From: Fidelibacterota bacterium
Lineage (GTDB): Bacteria; Fidelibacterota; Marinisomatia; SCGC-AAA003-L08; JACNLC01
Length of the DNA: 42,540 nucleotides
Direction: 5' to 3'
NCBI GenBank assembly: GCA_013204025.1
Contig: JABMOW010000069.1
Coordinates: 1 to 42,540, forward strand
Made by a program: the position numbers and the translations under genes. The notes beneath the pieces are model-generated. The model worked only from the letters and a program-made list of their open reading frames with translations, searched no databases and was not told the DNA's origin. This document shows positions 35,737 to 42,540 of the stretch, in pieces; within the stretch, counting starts at the first letter, position 1, and the number at the start of each line of letters is the position of its first letter.

Positions 35737-36597
35737 ATGAGAAAAAAATTCGGATGGCTGTGGATTTGGGGAGGTGTTGTCGTCATTCTCTTTATCATTC
35801 TTTTTTCAATTATGCCTAATGTTGATTCTATTTCTCAAGGTCCTAAAATTGGTTTGGTGGAAATTACGGGTCCTATTTATTCTTCTCAGCAGGCGGTAAA
35901 AGATCTGAATTATTTCAAACACAGGCGTGATATCGATGCCATTATTATCCGTCTCGAAACTCCAGGCGGTGGCGTAGCTGCATCGCAGGAAATTTTTGAA
36001 AAGGTGAAATCCATGTCATCCGGGGATATTCCAATCTTGGCGTCCATGGGTGGCGTAGCTGCATCTGGGGGATATTATATTGCTATTGGAGCAGATAGCA
36101 TCATGGCCAATCCAGGAACAGCAACGGGGTCTATCGGCGTGATTATGGGGTATCCTGTTGCAGCCACTCTGTTAAATAAACTGGGTTTGGAATATGAAAC
36201 GGTTAAAAGTGGTCCCTACAAAGATTCCGGATCTACGTTTCGGGATGTTACAGACACAGATCGGGAATATTTTCAACAGTTGGTGGATAATCTATACCAG
36301 CAATTTGTCCGGGCAATCGCTGAACAGCGGGAGATGACTGTCCTAGAGGTGGAGACATTGGGGAATGGAAAAGTATATTCAGGTGAACAGGCGTTAGAAT
36401 ATGGACTGATCGATATGCTGGGAACCCTTGATGATTGTATCGAACTAGCAGGGAAACTTGCGGGTTCAGAAGAAACACCCCAGGTGATTGAACCCCCACG
36501 ACCACGGAAAGGAATCCTCTCGAAAATTTTGGGAGAGAGCATAAATTTAATTCCCGAAATCAGGTCTTATCCTGTACCGGAATATAAATTATATTAA
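35737..36597 (+). CDS. sppA: Signal peptide peptidase SppA, short form
   Basis: SppA degrades leftover signal peptides at the inner membrane with a Ser-Lys dyad. From the chosen ATG the protein has 286 residues, a membrane anchor at about 5-25 (WLWIWGGVVVILFIILFSI) and one protease domain. Ser110 in VAASGGYY is the nucleophile and Lys162 in GPYKDSG the general base, as in Bacillus SppA. LETPGGGVAASQEI and GSIGVIMG are also typical. The start at 35737 puts the basic MRKK before the helix; an ATG at 35725 (MPDHMRKK) is the main alternative, and an ATG at 35671 would overlap mltD by 62 bases. Confidence 0.92.
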   Translation: MRKKFGWLWIWGGVVVILFIILFSIMPNVDSISQGPKIGLVEITGPIYSSQQAVKDLNYFKHRRDIDAIIIRLETPGGGVAASQEIFEKVKSMSSGDIPILASMGGVAASGGYYIAIGADSIMANPGTATGSIGVIMGYPVAATLLNKLGLEYETVKSGPYKDSGSTFRDVTDTDREYFQQLVDNLYQQFVRAIAEQREMTVLEVETLGNGKVYSGEQALEYGLIDMLGTLDDCIELAGKLAGSEETPQVIEPPRPRKGILSKILGESINLIPEIRSYPVPEYKLY

Positions 36598-36612
36598 TTA
36601 AGTGAGGTTACT

Positions 36613-36906
36613 ATGACCAAAGCTGAAATTATCAGTGATGTTGCTTCTAAAACCGGTCTCACGAAAGTGGAGACGGAAGTGGTTTTTGAGCAAATTTTCA
36701 ATACCATATCACAGTCGCTAAGATCAGGCAACCGGGTGGATATCCGGGGATTTGGTAATTTTTATATTAAACACCGGCCTGAGCGAAAAGCTGTCAATCC
36801 CGTAACCCGGGATACAGTTCATTTACCTGAGAGATACTCTCCGGTATTTAAAGTGTCAAAATTATTGAGAGAATCAGTAAATAAAGCAATATTAAGAGGA
36901 TTTTAA
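36613..36906 (+). CDS. HU/IHF-family DNA-binding protein
   Basis: The 97-residue protein is a bacterial histone-like dimer subunit. It starts MTKAEIISDVASKTGL and has the family signature GFGNFYIKHRPERKAVNP in the arm region. Basic arm residues and a final helix (SKLLRESVNKAI) complete the fold. RDTVHLPERYSPVFKVS differs slightly from HU and approaches IHF, so HU or an IHF-like paralogue are both possible. It has a GAGGT site at about 36603-36607 and is followed 12 bases later by the small basic gene. Confidence 0.93.
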   Translation: MTKAEIISDVASKTGLTKVETEVVFEQIFNTISQSLRSGNRVDIRGFGNFYIKHRPERKAVNPVTRDTVHLPERYSPVFKVSKLLRESVNKAILRGF

Positions 36907-36907
36907 C

Positions 36908-36916
36908 AAGGAGGTT
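36908..36916 (+). promoter_or_regulatory. Perfect Shine-Dalgarno site of the small basic gene
   Basis: AAGGAGGTT at 36908-36916 matches the 16S anti-SD over its full length and precedes ATG 36919. It is the strongest ribosome binding site noted in the window. This strongly supports translation of the short gene behind it. Confidence 0.85.
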
Positions 36917-36918
36917 AA

Positions 36919-37014
36919 ATGCCCTGCGGGAAAAAGCGAAAAAAGCGGAAAATGAATACGCATAAGCGTAAAAAAAGGCTCCGCGCAAACAGACATAAAA
37001 AGAAAAATTCATAA
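36919..37014 (+). CDS. 31-residue basic protein, COX24/AURKAIP1-like (bS22/mS38-related)
   Basis: The gene is too short for routine calling. The product starts MPCGKKRKKRKMNTHKRKKR and ends LRANRHKKKNS; more than half the residues are Lys or Arg, and the H-K-R-K-K-R-L-R core with a later NRHKKK fits the COX24/AURKAIP1 C-terminal domain. Relatives include mitochondrial ribosomal protein mS38 and mycobacterial bS22, which sit on the small subunit near the decoding region. A role as a ribosomal protein is therefore likely but inferred. The perfect AAGGAGGTT site before it and its place 12 bases behind HU suggest it is highly expressed from the HU transcript. Confidence 0.85.
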   Translation: MPCGKKRKKRKMNTHKRKKRLRANRHKKKNS

Positions 37015-37028
37015 TTAATTTGAAATTC

Positions 37029-37059
37029 TTTTAGCGCACCTGTTTCGCGTGCGCTGAAA
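37029..37059. other. Stable hairpin behind the small basic gene
   Basis: AGCGCAC (37033-37039) pairs with GTGCGCT (37049-37055) around a nine-base loop. Flanking TTTT/GAAA extends the stem to about 11 pairs with one wobble. No T run follows, so it may protect the mRNA 3' end or pause polymerase ahead of the next hairpin. Confidence 0.5.
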
Positions 37060-37070
37060 ATATCACAGGA

Positions 37071-37102
37071 CGCAGGCGATATTAAATGTTGTCTGCGGTT
37101 TT
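37071..37102 (+). terminator. Intrinsic terminator between the HU unit and xseA
   Basis: CGCAGGCGATA (37071-37081) pairs with TGTTGTCTGCG (37087-37097), eleven pairs including three G-T wobbles, around a TTAAA loop. GTTTT follows at 37098-37102. Together with the hairpin just upstream it probably ends the HU-small-protein transcript. The xseA start lies 28 bases further on. Confidence 0.6.
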
Positions 37103-37130
37103 GTGAAGAACAGTTAGATAAGGATCAGAT

Positions 37131-38483
37131 ATGAACCAGGATCATCCAACGGTATTGACGGTCACTCAACTGAATAATCAGGTAAAATCCATGCTGAAAA
37201 ACCGATTTAACCGGCTATGGATTGAGGGTGAGGTGTCTAATCCAAAAGTATATCCATCTGGGCATATCTATTTCACTTTGAAAGATTCAATGAGTGAAAT
37301 TTCAGCCGTGCAGTTTGCGGGAAGCCGGATCTCTGGTGACGTGAACTTTACACACGGAATGAAGGTCATCGCCTACGGATCGCCTACGGTTTATCTGAAA
37401 GGTGGTCGATACCAGTTTATTGTTGATACCCTGTATCCTTCGGGACAAGGTGAACTCTGGCTGGCGTATGAGCAATTAAAAAAACGTCTGGAATCAGAGG
37501 GGCTATTTGCTGTGGATAGAAAACGGCAAATCCCTGCTTTTCCCAACCGCATCGGTGTGGTGACTTCCGAAAGTGGCTCAGTCTTAAGGGATATCATTCA
37601 TGTGATCACCCGACGAGCGCCGCATGTGGAAATCCTGATCAGACCTGCACGTGTTCAAGGAAAAGACGCTGCAGCGGATATCAAAGCTGGTATTCACGAT
37701 CTGAACCAACATGGACAAGTAGATGTAATCATTGTCGCAAGAGGTGGGGGATCTCTGGAAGATCTTTGGTGTTTTAACGATGAACAACTAGCATACGAAA
37801 TCTACAATTCCGAGATTCCAGTCATATCCGCCGTGGGACATGAAACGGACTTTACCATCGCTGATTTCGTTGCGGATCTCCGAGCGCCTACTCCTTCTGC
37901 AGCTGCAGAATTGGCGGTACCCGTCAGAGACGATTGGTTGCAATCGCTGGATGAGGCTGAATCCAGGATGAAAGATGCAATCCTGAAACACATCGATCAC
38001 AGACAACAGGACCTTGATCGCCAACTGGACCGTTATGCATTTCACCGACCGGGACTTATCATTAATGAGATGAAAGAACGGTTTGAGAATATGTATAACC
38101 GGTATATTTTGTTGCAGCAATCACTTATCAATGACAAATCTACGCTACTGGAGAAATTTATCCATCAGTTGCAATTATATTCGCCGTTGAATAGTCTGGG
38201 TAGTCTCGCGACTCAGGTACACCATATTGAACAGAGACTTACAACTGTCACAGATCAGATGTTACATGAAAAGGGGCACGTTATTCAAAATCTGGGGGAT
38301 GTCCTTTCGAAATTAGATCCCAATAATATTCTACTACGGGGGTACTCTGTGGTGCAAACCATTGAAGGATCAATTGTAAAATCCTGGAAAGATGTTGACA
38401 GGGAAGATGTTGTTTCTGTACTCCTTTCTGAAGGAAAACTCACTGCACAAATTATGGAGACCAACCATGGCAAAGAGCGCTGA
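37131..38483 (+). CDS. xseA: Exodeoxyribonuclease VII large subunit
   Basis: ExoVII degrades single-stranded DNA from both ends. The 450-residue XseA has the N-terminal OB fold (TVTQLNNQVKSMLK, WIEGEVSNPKVYPSGHIYF), then the catalytic part with RIGVVTSESGSVLRDI, VIIVARGGGSLEDLW and VGHETDFTIADFVAD. APTPSAAAEL is followed by a long helical region (about 260-390) that binds XseB, and a final LRGYSVV segment. AAGGAT lies about seven bases before the ATG. It overlaps xseB by 17 bases. Confidence 0.96.
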   Translation: MNQDHPTVLTVTQLNNQVKSMLKNRFNRLWIEGEVSNPKVYPSGHIYFTLKDSMSEISAVQFAGSRISGDVNFTHGMKVIAYGSPTVYLKGGRYQFIVDTLYPSGQGELWLAYEQLKKRLESEGLFAVDRKRQIPAFPNRIGVVTSESGSVLRDIIHVITRRAPHVEILIRPARVQGKDAAADIKAGIHDLNQHGQVDVIIVARGGGSLEDLWCFNDEQLAYEIYNSEIPVISAVGHETDFTIADFVADLRAPTPSAAAELAVPVRDDWLQSLDEAESRMKDAILKHIDHRQQDLDRQLDRYAFHRPGLIINEMKERFENMYNRYILLQQSLINDKSTLLEKFIHQLQLYSPLNSLGSLATQVHHIEQRLTTVTDQMLHEKGHVIQNLGDVLSKLDPNNILLRGYSVVQTIEGSIVKSWKDVDREDVVSVLLSEGKLTAQIMETNHGKER

Positions 38484-38697
38484 ATTGCCAAAAACTTTTG
38501 AATCATCTATTGAAAGATTGAATGAGATAATTCGAGAACTAGAAGCTGGGAATATCCCTTTAGACGACACTCTGAAAATATTTGAAGAGGGGATCCGACT
38601 CACACAAGCATGCCGGATACAATTGACCGAAGCAGAGGAAAAAGTAAAAACCCTCATCAGCACACATCAGGGATTCGAAGAAAAACCAGGTGTTTAG
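38467..38697 (+). CDS. xseB: Exodeoxyribonuclease VII small subunit
   Basis: XseB wraps the XseA helices to form the active complex. The 76-residue product shows the family core TFESSIERLNEIIRELE, then IPLDDTLKIFEEGIRL and CRIQLTEAEEKV. The ATG at 38467 gives the normal length; an in-frame start at 38392 would add 25 residues with no family match. It overlaps xseA by 17 bases, the usual xseA-xseB coupling. Confidence 0.95.
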   Translation: MAKSAELPKTFESSIERLNEIIRELEAGNIPLDDTLKIFEEGIRLTQACRIQLTEAEEKVKTLISTHQGFEEKPGV

Positions 38698-38728
38698 CCA
38701 TCCCCTAAAAACAGAAGAGCGGCAGGTC

Positions 38729-39595
38729 ATGAAATTCGGATGTACGGGGAATTTTGAAAAACCTGAATTTTATGATATTCTCGGAAAAATTTATCTGTTC
38801 CTGAAGGATTTTGGACATGAATTCTATCTGGATTCCCAGGTAATACTCATCCATTCCGAGCCCTGGTTGAAAGATATCCCTACGATGCATTTGGAAGAAA
38901 TAGCTGAGTCCTGCGATATTCTATTTTCCATTGGAGGGGATGGGACAATCCTATCCACCATCCGTCGGTTGGGAAGCAAATCTCTGCCGGTCATGGGTAT
39001 CCACATCGGTGGACTGGGATTCCTCTCCGAATGTACTCAAAAGGATTATCTTACCGGGATTGATCAACTTCTGAACGGAAAGTACGAAATTTCTGACCGG
39101 ATGATCCTGGAGGTCAGTATCCAACGGAGTAAAGTTGAAAAATACTATGGACTAAACGATATTGTCATTGATCATGGAAACACCTCAAGACTACTAAAAA
39201 CGCAAATTGATGTGTCCGGGGAATATCTGAATACGTATGAGAGTGACGGGATCATTTTGACAACACCCACCGGATCAACCGCCTATTCCTTATCTGCGGG
39301 GGGTCCAATTGTCATGCCAGGACTGAATGTGATCACCGTGACGCCCATCTGTCCTCACAGTTTGTCGGCACGCCCCATCACCATCTCTGGAGAAGAAGAG
39401 ATCGTTGCCCGATTTTTTGAGGATCAATCCAGTATTACTATAACGGTGGATGGTCAGATATCAATACCCGTGGACTATGCCACTCGCATCACAATTCGCA
39501 AAGCAGAATATTCCGCTCGACTGATCCGCCTACCGGGTAGTAGCTATTTTCAGACCCTCAGGAAGAAAATGGGGTGGCAGGGGAAAGTCAGGTAG
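38729..39595 (+). CDS. nadK: NAD kinase
   Basis: NadK phosphorylates NAD to NADP. From ATG 38729 the product has 288 residues. It shows the GGDGT motif at 69-73 (FSIGGDGTILS), then IHIGGLGFLSE, the substrate segment LNDIVID and YESDGIILTTPTGSTAYSLSAGGP, here cited as TPTGSTAYSLSAGGP. The late CPHSLSARPI is also conserved. An in-frame GTG at 38690 overlaps xseB by eight bases and would add 13 residues before the family start; I prefer the ATG, though it has only a close AGGT site. It is the last gene of the long plus-strand run. Confidence 0.93.
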   Translation: MKFGCTGNFEKPEFYDILGKIYLFLKDFGHEFYLDSQVILIHSEPWLKDIPTMHLEEIAESCDILFSIGGDGTILSTIRRLGSKSLPVMGIHIGGLGFLSECTQKDYLTGIDQLLNGKYEISDRMILEVSIQRSKVEKYYGLNDIVIDHGNTSRLLKTQIDVSGEYLNTYESDGIILTTPTGSTAYSLSAGGPIVMPGLNVITVTPICPHSLSARPITISGEEEIVARFFEDQSSITITVDGQISIPVDYATRITIRKAEYSARLIRLPGSSYFQTLRKKMGWQGKVR

Positions 39596-39614
39596 GGGAT
39601 ACCTCAGTCAGGTT

Positions 39615-39655
39615 GCCTGTCTACCCACAGGCGTGACAAGCTACAAGCCTCACGC
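39615..39655. terminator. Two overlapping hairpins between convergent genes
   Basis: GCCTGT (39615-39620) pairs with ACAGGC (39627-39632), and GCGTGA (39631-39636) pairs with TCACGC (39650-39655). The two share bases 39631-39632, so they compete. They fill the short gap between convergent nadK and the minus-strand exported-protein gene. No T run follows on either strand, so a role as bidirectional terminator is only likely by position. Confidence 0.4.
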
Positions 39656-40293
39656 TAATAGTCATCTACTTTAAAAATAAATGATATACCTACACCAAAT
39701 GAGTTAGAATTTTCATCCGGATTTACTGCAATTTCTAGTGAGGGCTGCATCGAGACTGATTTTGCTACTGGTAAAGTAATTCCGCCACCAAAGGAAAATG
39801 CAGAACTCTTAATATCTCCAGAGATTCCAATTCCATACCCCAATTGAAAAGATAGTCCGATTTCATCTTCTATTAATTGATGAGTTATAAAACCGATTGT
39901 TGCGCTTATTGCAGTGTAGACATCTTCTTGGTAGATCAAAAAAGAATTACTGCAATTCAAATATAAACTAATACCACTACTTATTTGGTTAGCAACGGTA
40001 ATTGACGGTGTGATAACATCTGCCCTTCTGATTTGCATATAATTTATCGATATTATGGAAAAGAATGGACTATCACCGTCATTGGTAACTAGTCCCAGAG
40101 ATGGGCTAAAATAATTATCACCTTCTGCAGATACCAGCGCGGGAGTGAAGTAAATTCCATCTGGCATGGCCGCCATTTTATCCTTGTACTTACCATTTAT
40201 TGCGTTTTCTTCATTTTGTAAAAAATGTGGTTCCGCCCAAATGGATTGAATATTAAATAATATTAATATTGAAAGCAAAATTATTTTATTCAT
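39655..40293 (-). CDS. Exported hypothetical protein, probably beta-rich
   Basis: I do not recognise the family. The 212-residue product has a clear signal peptide (1-20, MNKIILLSILILFNIQSIWA). The rest has alternating short strands rich in Ser, Ile and Gly (GIYFTPALVS, FQLGYGIGISGDI, FGVGISFIFKV), and it ends in an aromatic residue (VDDY). This suggests an outer-membrane barrel-like or surface beta protein. AAGGA lies five bases before the ATG. It sits 40 bases downstream of the lipoprotein gene in the same direction, and the pair look functionally related. Confidence 0.65.
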   Translation of the reverse strand: MNKIILLSILILFNIQSIWAEPHFLQNEENAINGKYKDKMAAMPDGIYFTPALVSAEGDNYFSPSLGLVTNDGDSPFFSIISINYMQIRRADVITPSITVANQISSGISLYLNCSNSFLIYQEDVYTAISATIGFITHQLIEDEIGLSFQLGYGIGISGDIKSSAFSFGGGITLPVAKSVSMQPSLEIAVNPDENSNSFGVGISFIFKVDDY

Positions 40294-40333
40294 CTTATTC
40301 CTTAAAAAAGTAAAATATTGGTTTTATATACAA

Positions 40334-41011
40334 TCATTTTTTATAAAAATTCACACCTGCGGTTACCACATTGAGTCCGTCACCAAAGTCATCGACATAA
40401 AAACGTCCAATCTCAAATACAGGCTTAATTTGCGGAGTAAATTCAACTTCCAAACCGATGATATGGGCTTTTTGGACTTCATCAAAGCTATCCTCGAATA
40501 CCCATGTAGGGATCAAGTTTATTTTGTCATCAAAAGTTTCATATCTAAATGAATAAAAGAAAGAGGCTTTGTTTGTTTGTACTCCATACGATAAATAAAG
40601 TGTATTTACCCAAAAATCATCTTCATTTATGACCTTTCCATAACCATAGCCTAATGAGAGTGTCGGTTTATTTAATATGTTATCTCGATTCATCAATTGG
40701 AATTTTGAATCAAACCAATATGTGTCAATTCCTTCACCGGATTCAACGCCATCACTAATATCAAATGTTCTTGCTAATCCAATGTCGATCCCCTTTATCA
40801 ATCCTACTCTACCTTCAATACCAACTAGCTCGCCGGGGGAGTCACCTGGGTCCGATTCAGTGTTGTTAAATCGTAAATACGATGCACTCGCTGATACTTC
40901 TCCGGGATCTAATACTCTTGGACCTCTGTGTGAGGTTGTATAACAACCCAACAGCAAGCCAGCAAGTATCGCGAGAGTTATAATATCTCTAATCTTATTT
41001 TTCAATTTCAT
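40334..41011 (-). CDS. Lipoprotein of unknown function, barrel-like
   Basis: The 225-residue product has a lipoprotein signal: a basic start, a hydrophobic stretch and the lipobox LLLGC with Cys23. Repeated beta-type stretches follow (SASASYLRFNN, PTLSLGYGYGKV, ASFFYSFRYETF, LNVVTAGVNFYKK), with the length and alternation of an outer-membrane barrel or a lipid-anchored beta-rich protein. I recognise no domain. Seventeen bases overlap the DUF2085 gene upstream, so the two are probably co-translated. Confidence 0.7.
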   Translation of the reverse strand: MKLKNKIRDIITLAILAGLLLGCYTTSHRGPRVLDPGEVSASASYLRFNNTESDPGDSPGELVGIEGRVGLIKGIDIGLARTFDISDGVESGEGIDTYWFDSKFQLMNRDNILNKPTLSLGYGYGKVINEDDFWVNTLYLSYGVQTNKASFFYSFRYETFDDKINLIPTWVFEDSFDEVQKAHIIGLEVEFTPQIKPVFEIGRFYVDDFGDGLNVVTAGVNFYKK

Positions 41012-41522
41012 AGGTTATCCCTTTTGTTTTGTTGCTTAAAATTATTTTCGTAATCACCCTAATTGCGCCTGTCCAAAAAATTACAAATGTTAAAAGAATT
41101 AATAAGAGTATGGCAGTTTGAAAAGAAAAGAGAAACTGAGCAGAAAATAGCATTATAAACGATAGGATCATTTGTTTATCGTTTACCCTCCACTCATAAT
41201 GGTATAAAACCAATACACCACCGACACCGCCGATAAAACCAGATATACTCCTACTAAATACAGAACTGCTGTAAATACCAAGGTTTGACCCTAACCATTC
41301 GAAAAATAGAATTGATATCAAAAATAATCCAACTGACCATGAGGGTAATATTTTACGATAAATAACTGTGATAAAAAGTGCAGAAAAAATACCAATATAA
41401 ATAAATCCACATCGGAAGCATAAAGGTAGGGCGTGTCCATTAATCTGCATCAAAAGATCATTCTGTTGATGGCAAATAAATGAAAAAAGTCTATCACCAA
41501 AAATGTAGATTACTTGTTCCAA
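40995..41522 (-). CDS. DUF2085 membrane protein
   Basis: The 175-residue protein has four or five membrane helices. The N-terminal part shows ICHQ (16-19) and LPLCFRCGFIYIG (32-44), the spaced CHQ and C-x2-C pattern of the DUF2085 family, which may bind a metal at the membrane. The start is TTG at 41522, supported by GAG six bases upstream and by an in-frame stop just before it. The role is unknown. Neighbours are a lipoprotein and an exported protein on the same strand. Confidence 0.75.
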   Translation of the reverse strand: MEQVIYIFGDRLFSFICHQQNDLLMQINGHALPLCFRCGFIYIGIFSALFITVIYRKILPSWSVGLFLISILFFEWLGSNLGIYSSSVFSRSISGFIGGVGGVLVLYHYEWRVNDKQMILSFIMLFSAQFLFSFQTAILLLILLTFVIFWTGAIRVITKIILSNKTKGITYEIEK

Positions 41523-41605
41523 ATTGATCTCTTAAATGTTTCTAAGTTCACCTGTTCTTGCAGTTTTTCTCAATCACATCTTCAACCTCGTTTTACGAGT
41601 TACTC

Positions 41606-42205
41606 TCACTTCACCGGATATCGAATTAGAGTTTTCATTTTTGAAGGTTCGGTATTTCTTGGATCTGAAAGATATATTTCATGATGCAATCCATTGATAG
41701 ATTGACCATTTTGAGCCATGAATTCCATCAGTGTATTGATGGTTTCCGGTTCAGTTGAATAGGGGCCAACGTGCATGATTTGAACGCACTTGCCTTCAGT
41801 TCTTTTTTCAAACGATATTTCTTTTATTAAATCATTATTCTTTTTCTGACTCACTTCAGATTGAACAGATAACATCATTTCTCGTGTGACGAACACAGGC
41901 ATCCTGATCAGCAGCTTCCAACACCATTCACTTCTGGGGACGTCAAGGGCGGGTGTGCTCCCTTCAACCCACCATAAGCCTTCCAGTTTTGGAACTCCAA
42001 AATCATCCCCTTGCGCTTTACATATTTTCTTAATGCCGTAAGCCAATGGATACAAGGCTTCTACTTTACTGACAAATATTTCTCCAGCCGGTTCTCCTTG
42101 TTCTTCCAGGGACAAATAATTGGTTTCACCGAATTCAACTATTTCAGGCCTCTTACCCGATGAGTAATATGATTTGTACTTTTTTACTAAATCTGTTTTT
42201 CCCAT
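41606..42205 (-). CDS. GyrI-like small-molecule-binding domain protein
   Basis: The 199-residue protein matches stand-alone GyrI-like proteins (COG4832-like): EALYPLAYGIK, KLEGLWWVEG, LLIRMPVFVT, CVQIMHVGPYSTEP and HHEIYLSDPRNTEPSKMKTL. These bind small ligands or resemble the effector domain of AraC-type regulators; no DNA-binding domain is present here. I use the ATG at 42205 because the family begins there. An ATG at 42265 adds 20 residues that have no family match and lie in the inverted repeat. The 83 bases behind the stop hold only a short CTCGT/ACGAG hairpin. Confidence 0.82.
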   Translation of the reverse strand: MGKTDLVKKYKSYYSSGKRPEIVEFGETNYLSLEEQGEPAGEIFVSKVEALYPLAYGIKKICKAQGDDFGVPKLEGLWWVEGSTPALDVPRSEWCWKLLIRMPVFVTREMMLSVQSEVSQKKNNDLIKEISFEKRTEGKCVQIMHVGPYSTEPETINTLMEFMAQNGQSINGLHHEIYLSDPRNTEPSKMKTLIRYPVK

Positions 42206-42241
42206 TTCAAATGATATTTTTAGTGTTGTGGTAACGGTTTG

Positions 42242-42349
42242 TGTATGAGGCGTTGGGCATTTCATAGCACTTCGCTTTCAAACTACTAATATGTTTATTA
42301 AAAATACTCACTATCAATTTAACTATCTCCTGCCCAATGACTTATACAC
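42242..42349. repeat. 18-base imperfect inverted repeat around a 72-base spacer
   Basis: GTGTATGAGGCGTTGGGC (42242-42259) and GCCCAATGACTTATACAC (42332-42349) are inverted copies with 15 of 18 matches. The arms contain GTTGGGC and, just outside the right arm, GTTAGGT (42353-42359), both of which fit the GTTRRRY end motif of integron attC sites. It lies between two minus-strand genes. Other readings are a small mobile-element remnant or a long terminator hairpin. Confidence 0.6.
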
Positions 42350-42377
42350 TTTGTTAGGTGTAGTTATAATTTCTCAA

Positions 42378-42540
42378 TTAAGATTTTTTAGCTTCAACGA
42401 TACAGTAAAATGGTTCGATTTCAAGTTTCTCACCGAACAGGTTGAATTCTGTCATTTTTAATCCGCATTCTTTTAAGAATGATTCAACTGCTGCTTTAGG
42501 ATCATCTGACATATCTATACCAAATTTCGAAGACTCTCCC
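42378..42540 (-). CDS. C-terminal end of a minus-strand gene, cut by the window edge
   Basis: Fifty-three residues and a TAA stop (42378-42380) are visible. The sequence includes FGIDMSDDPKAAVESFLKEC and ends EPFYCIVEAKKS. The acidic-helix then FYCIVEAKK finish recalls the C-terminus of some class I SAM-dependent methyltransferases, but the catalytic part is outside the window, so this is only a guess. The stop lies 28 bases from the inverted repeat. Confidence 0.6.
   Translation of the reverse strand, partial: GESSKFGIDMSDDPKAAVESFLKECGLKMTEFNLFGEKLEIEPFYCIVEAKKS

Noticed and set aside
38392-38466. Longer start for xseB
   Set aside because: The added residues lie within xseA and do not match the small-subunit family.
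42206-42265. Longer start for the GyrI-like gene
   Set aside because: The extra 20 residues are not part of the family and partly lie in the inverted repeat.
1-42540. CRISPR arrays, restriction-modification or other defence systems
   Set aside because: No regularly spaced repeats and no genes of these systems were seen; the single HNH gene sits in a housekeeping operon.

Overview
The window is about 42.5 kb of bacterial chromosome with modest GC (roughly 40 percent by eye). It encodes a Gram-negative envelope: an outer-membrane export channel protein, a Wzi-like barrel, lipoproteins and a LysM lytic transglycosylase. Several markers suggest the FCB superphylum: a DUF2851 protein, a 31-residue COX24/AURKAIP1-like basic protein directly behind an HU gene, and long SLBB export proteins. 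Clear Shine-Dalgarno sites (the perfect one at 36908-36916, others at 13607-13610 and 11508-11512) argue against typical Bacteroidota, which rarely use them. A relative such as Marinimicrobia/Neomarinimicrobiota or an Ignavibacteria-like lineage is plausible, but this is inference and I cannot place it firmly.

Layout. Bases 1-35 hold the 5' part of a minus-strand tRNA-Leu cut by the window edge. From 274 to 39595 every gene lies on the plus strand, often with 4-base stop/start overlaps. Block A (274-11525) is housekeeping: smpB, tyrS, a PhoA-type alkaline phosphatase, an NlpC/P60 peptidase, an HNH protein, trpS, scpA, scpB, a RluB-type pseudouridine synthase, cmk, rpsA (closed by a strong terminator) and tsaD. 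A membrane VWA protein follows, translationally coupled to tsaD. Block B (13616-30643) is a Wzx/Wzy-type exopolysaccharide or capsule locus, preceded by an extended -10 promoter. It contains rfbB-rfbA-rfbC, an SLBB export protein, a Wzz-like protein without kinase, two sulfotransferases, a flippase, a polymerase/ligase-like protein, three glycosyltransferases, a WecA-type initiating transferase with an unusual membrane extension, a Wzi-like barrel and a GDP-mannose 3,5-epimerase. Block C (30815-39595) is housekeeping again: serS, plsC, DUF2851, an MltD-like transglycosylase, sppA, HU, the small COX24-like protein, xseA, xseB and nadK.

The strand then flips. Bases 39655-42540 carry only minus-strand genes of an AT-rich, accessory character: an exported probable beta-rich protein, a lipoprotein, a DUF2085 membrane protein, a GyrI-like domain protein and the end of one more gene. 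An 18-base imperfect inverted repeat lies between the last two.

How the genes work together. The polysaccharide locus is the main biological unit. RmlABC makes dTDP-4-keto-L-rhamnose (no rmlD is present here), and the epimerase can supply GDP-L-galactose or GDP-L-gulose. The WecA-type enzyme would start the lipid-linked unit, the glycosyltransferases extend it, the sulfotransferases may decorate it, and Wzx/Wzy/Wzz/SLBB/Wzi-like proteins flip, polymerise, export and anchor it. The best hypothesis for something new is a sulfated surface polysaccharide with L-sugars made by a kinase-less Wzx/Wzy system. I found no CRISPR array, transposase, integrase or recognisable defence system.
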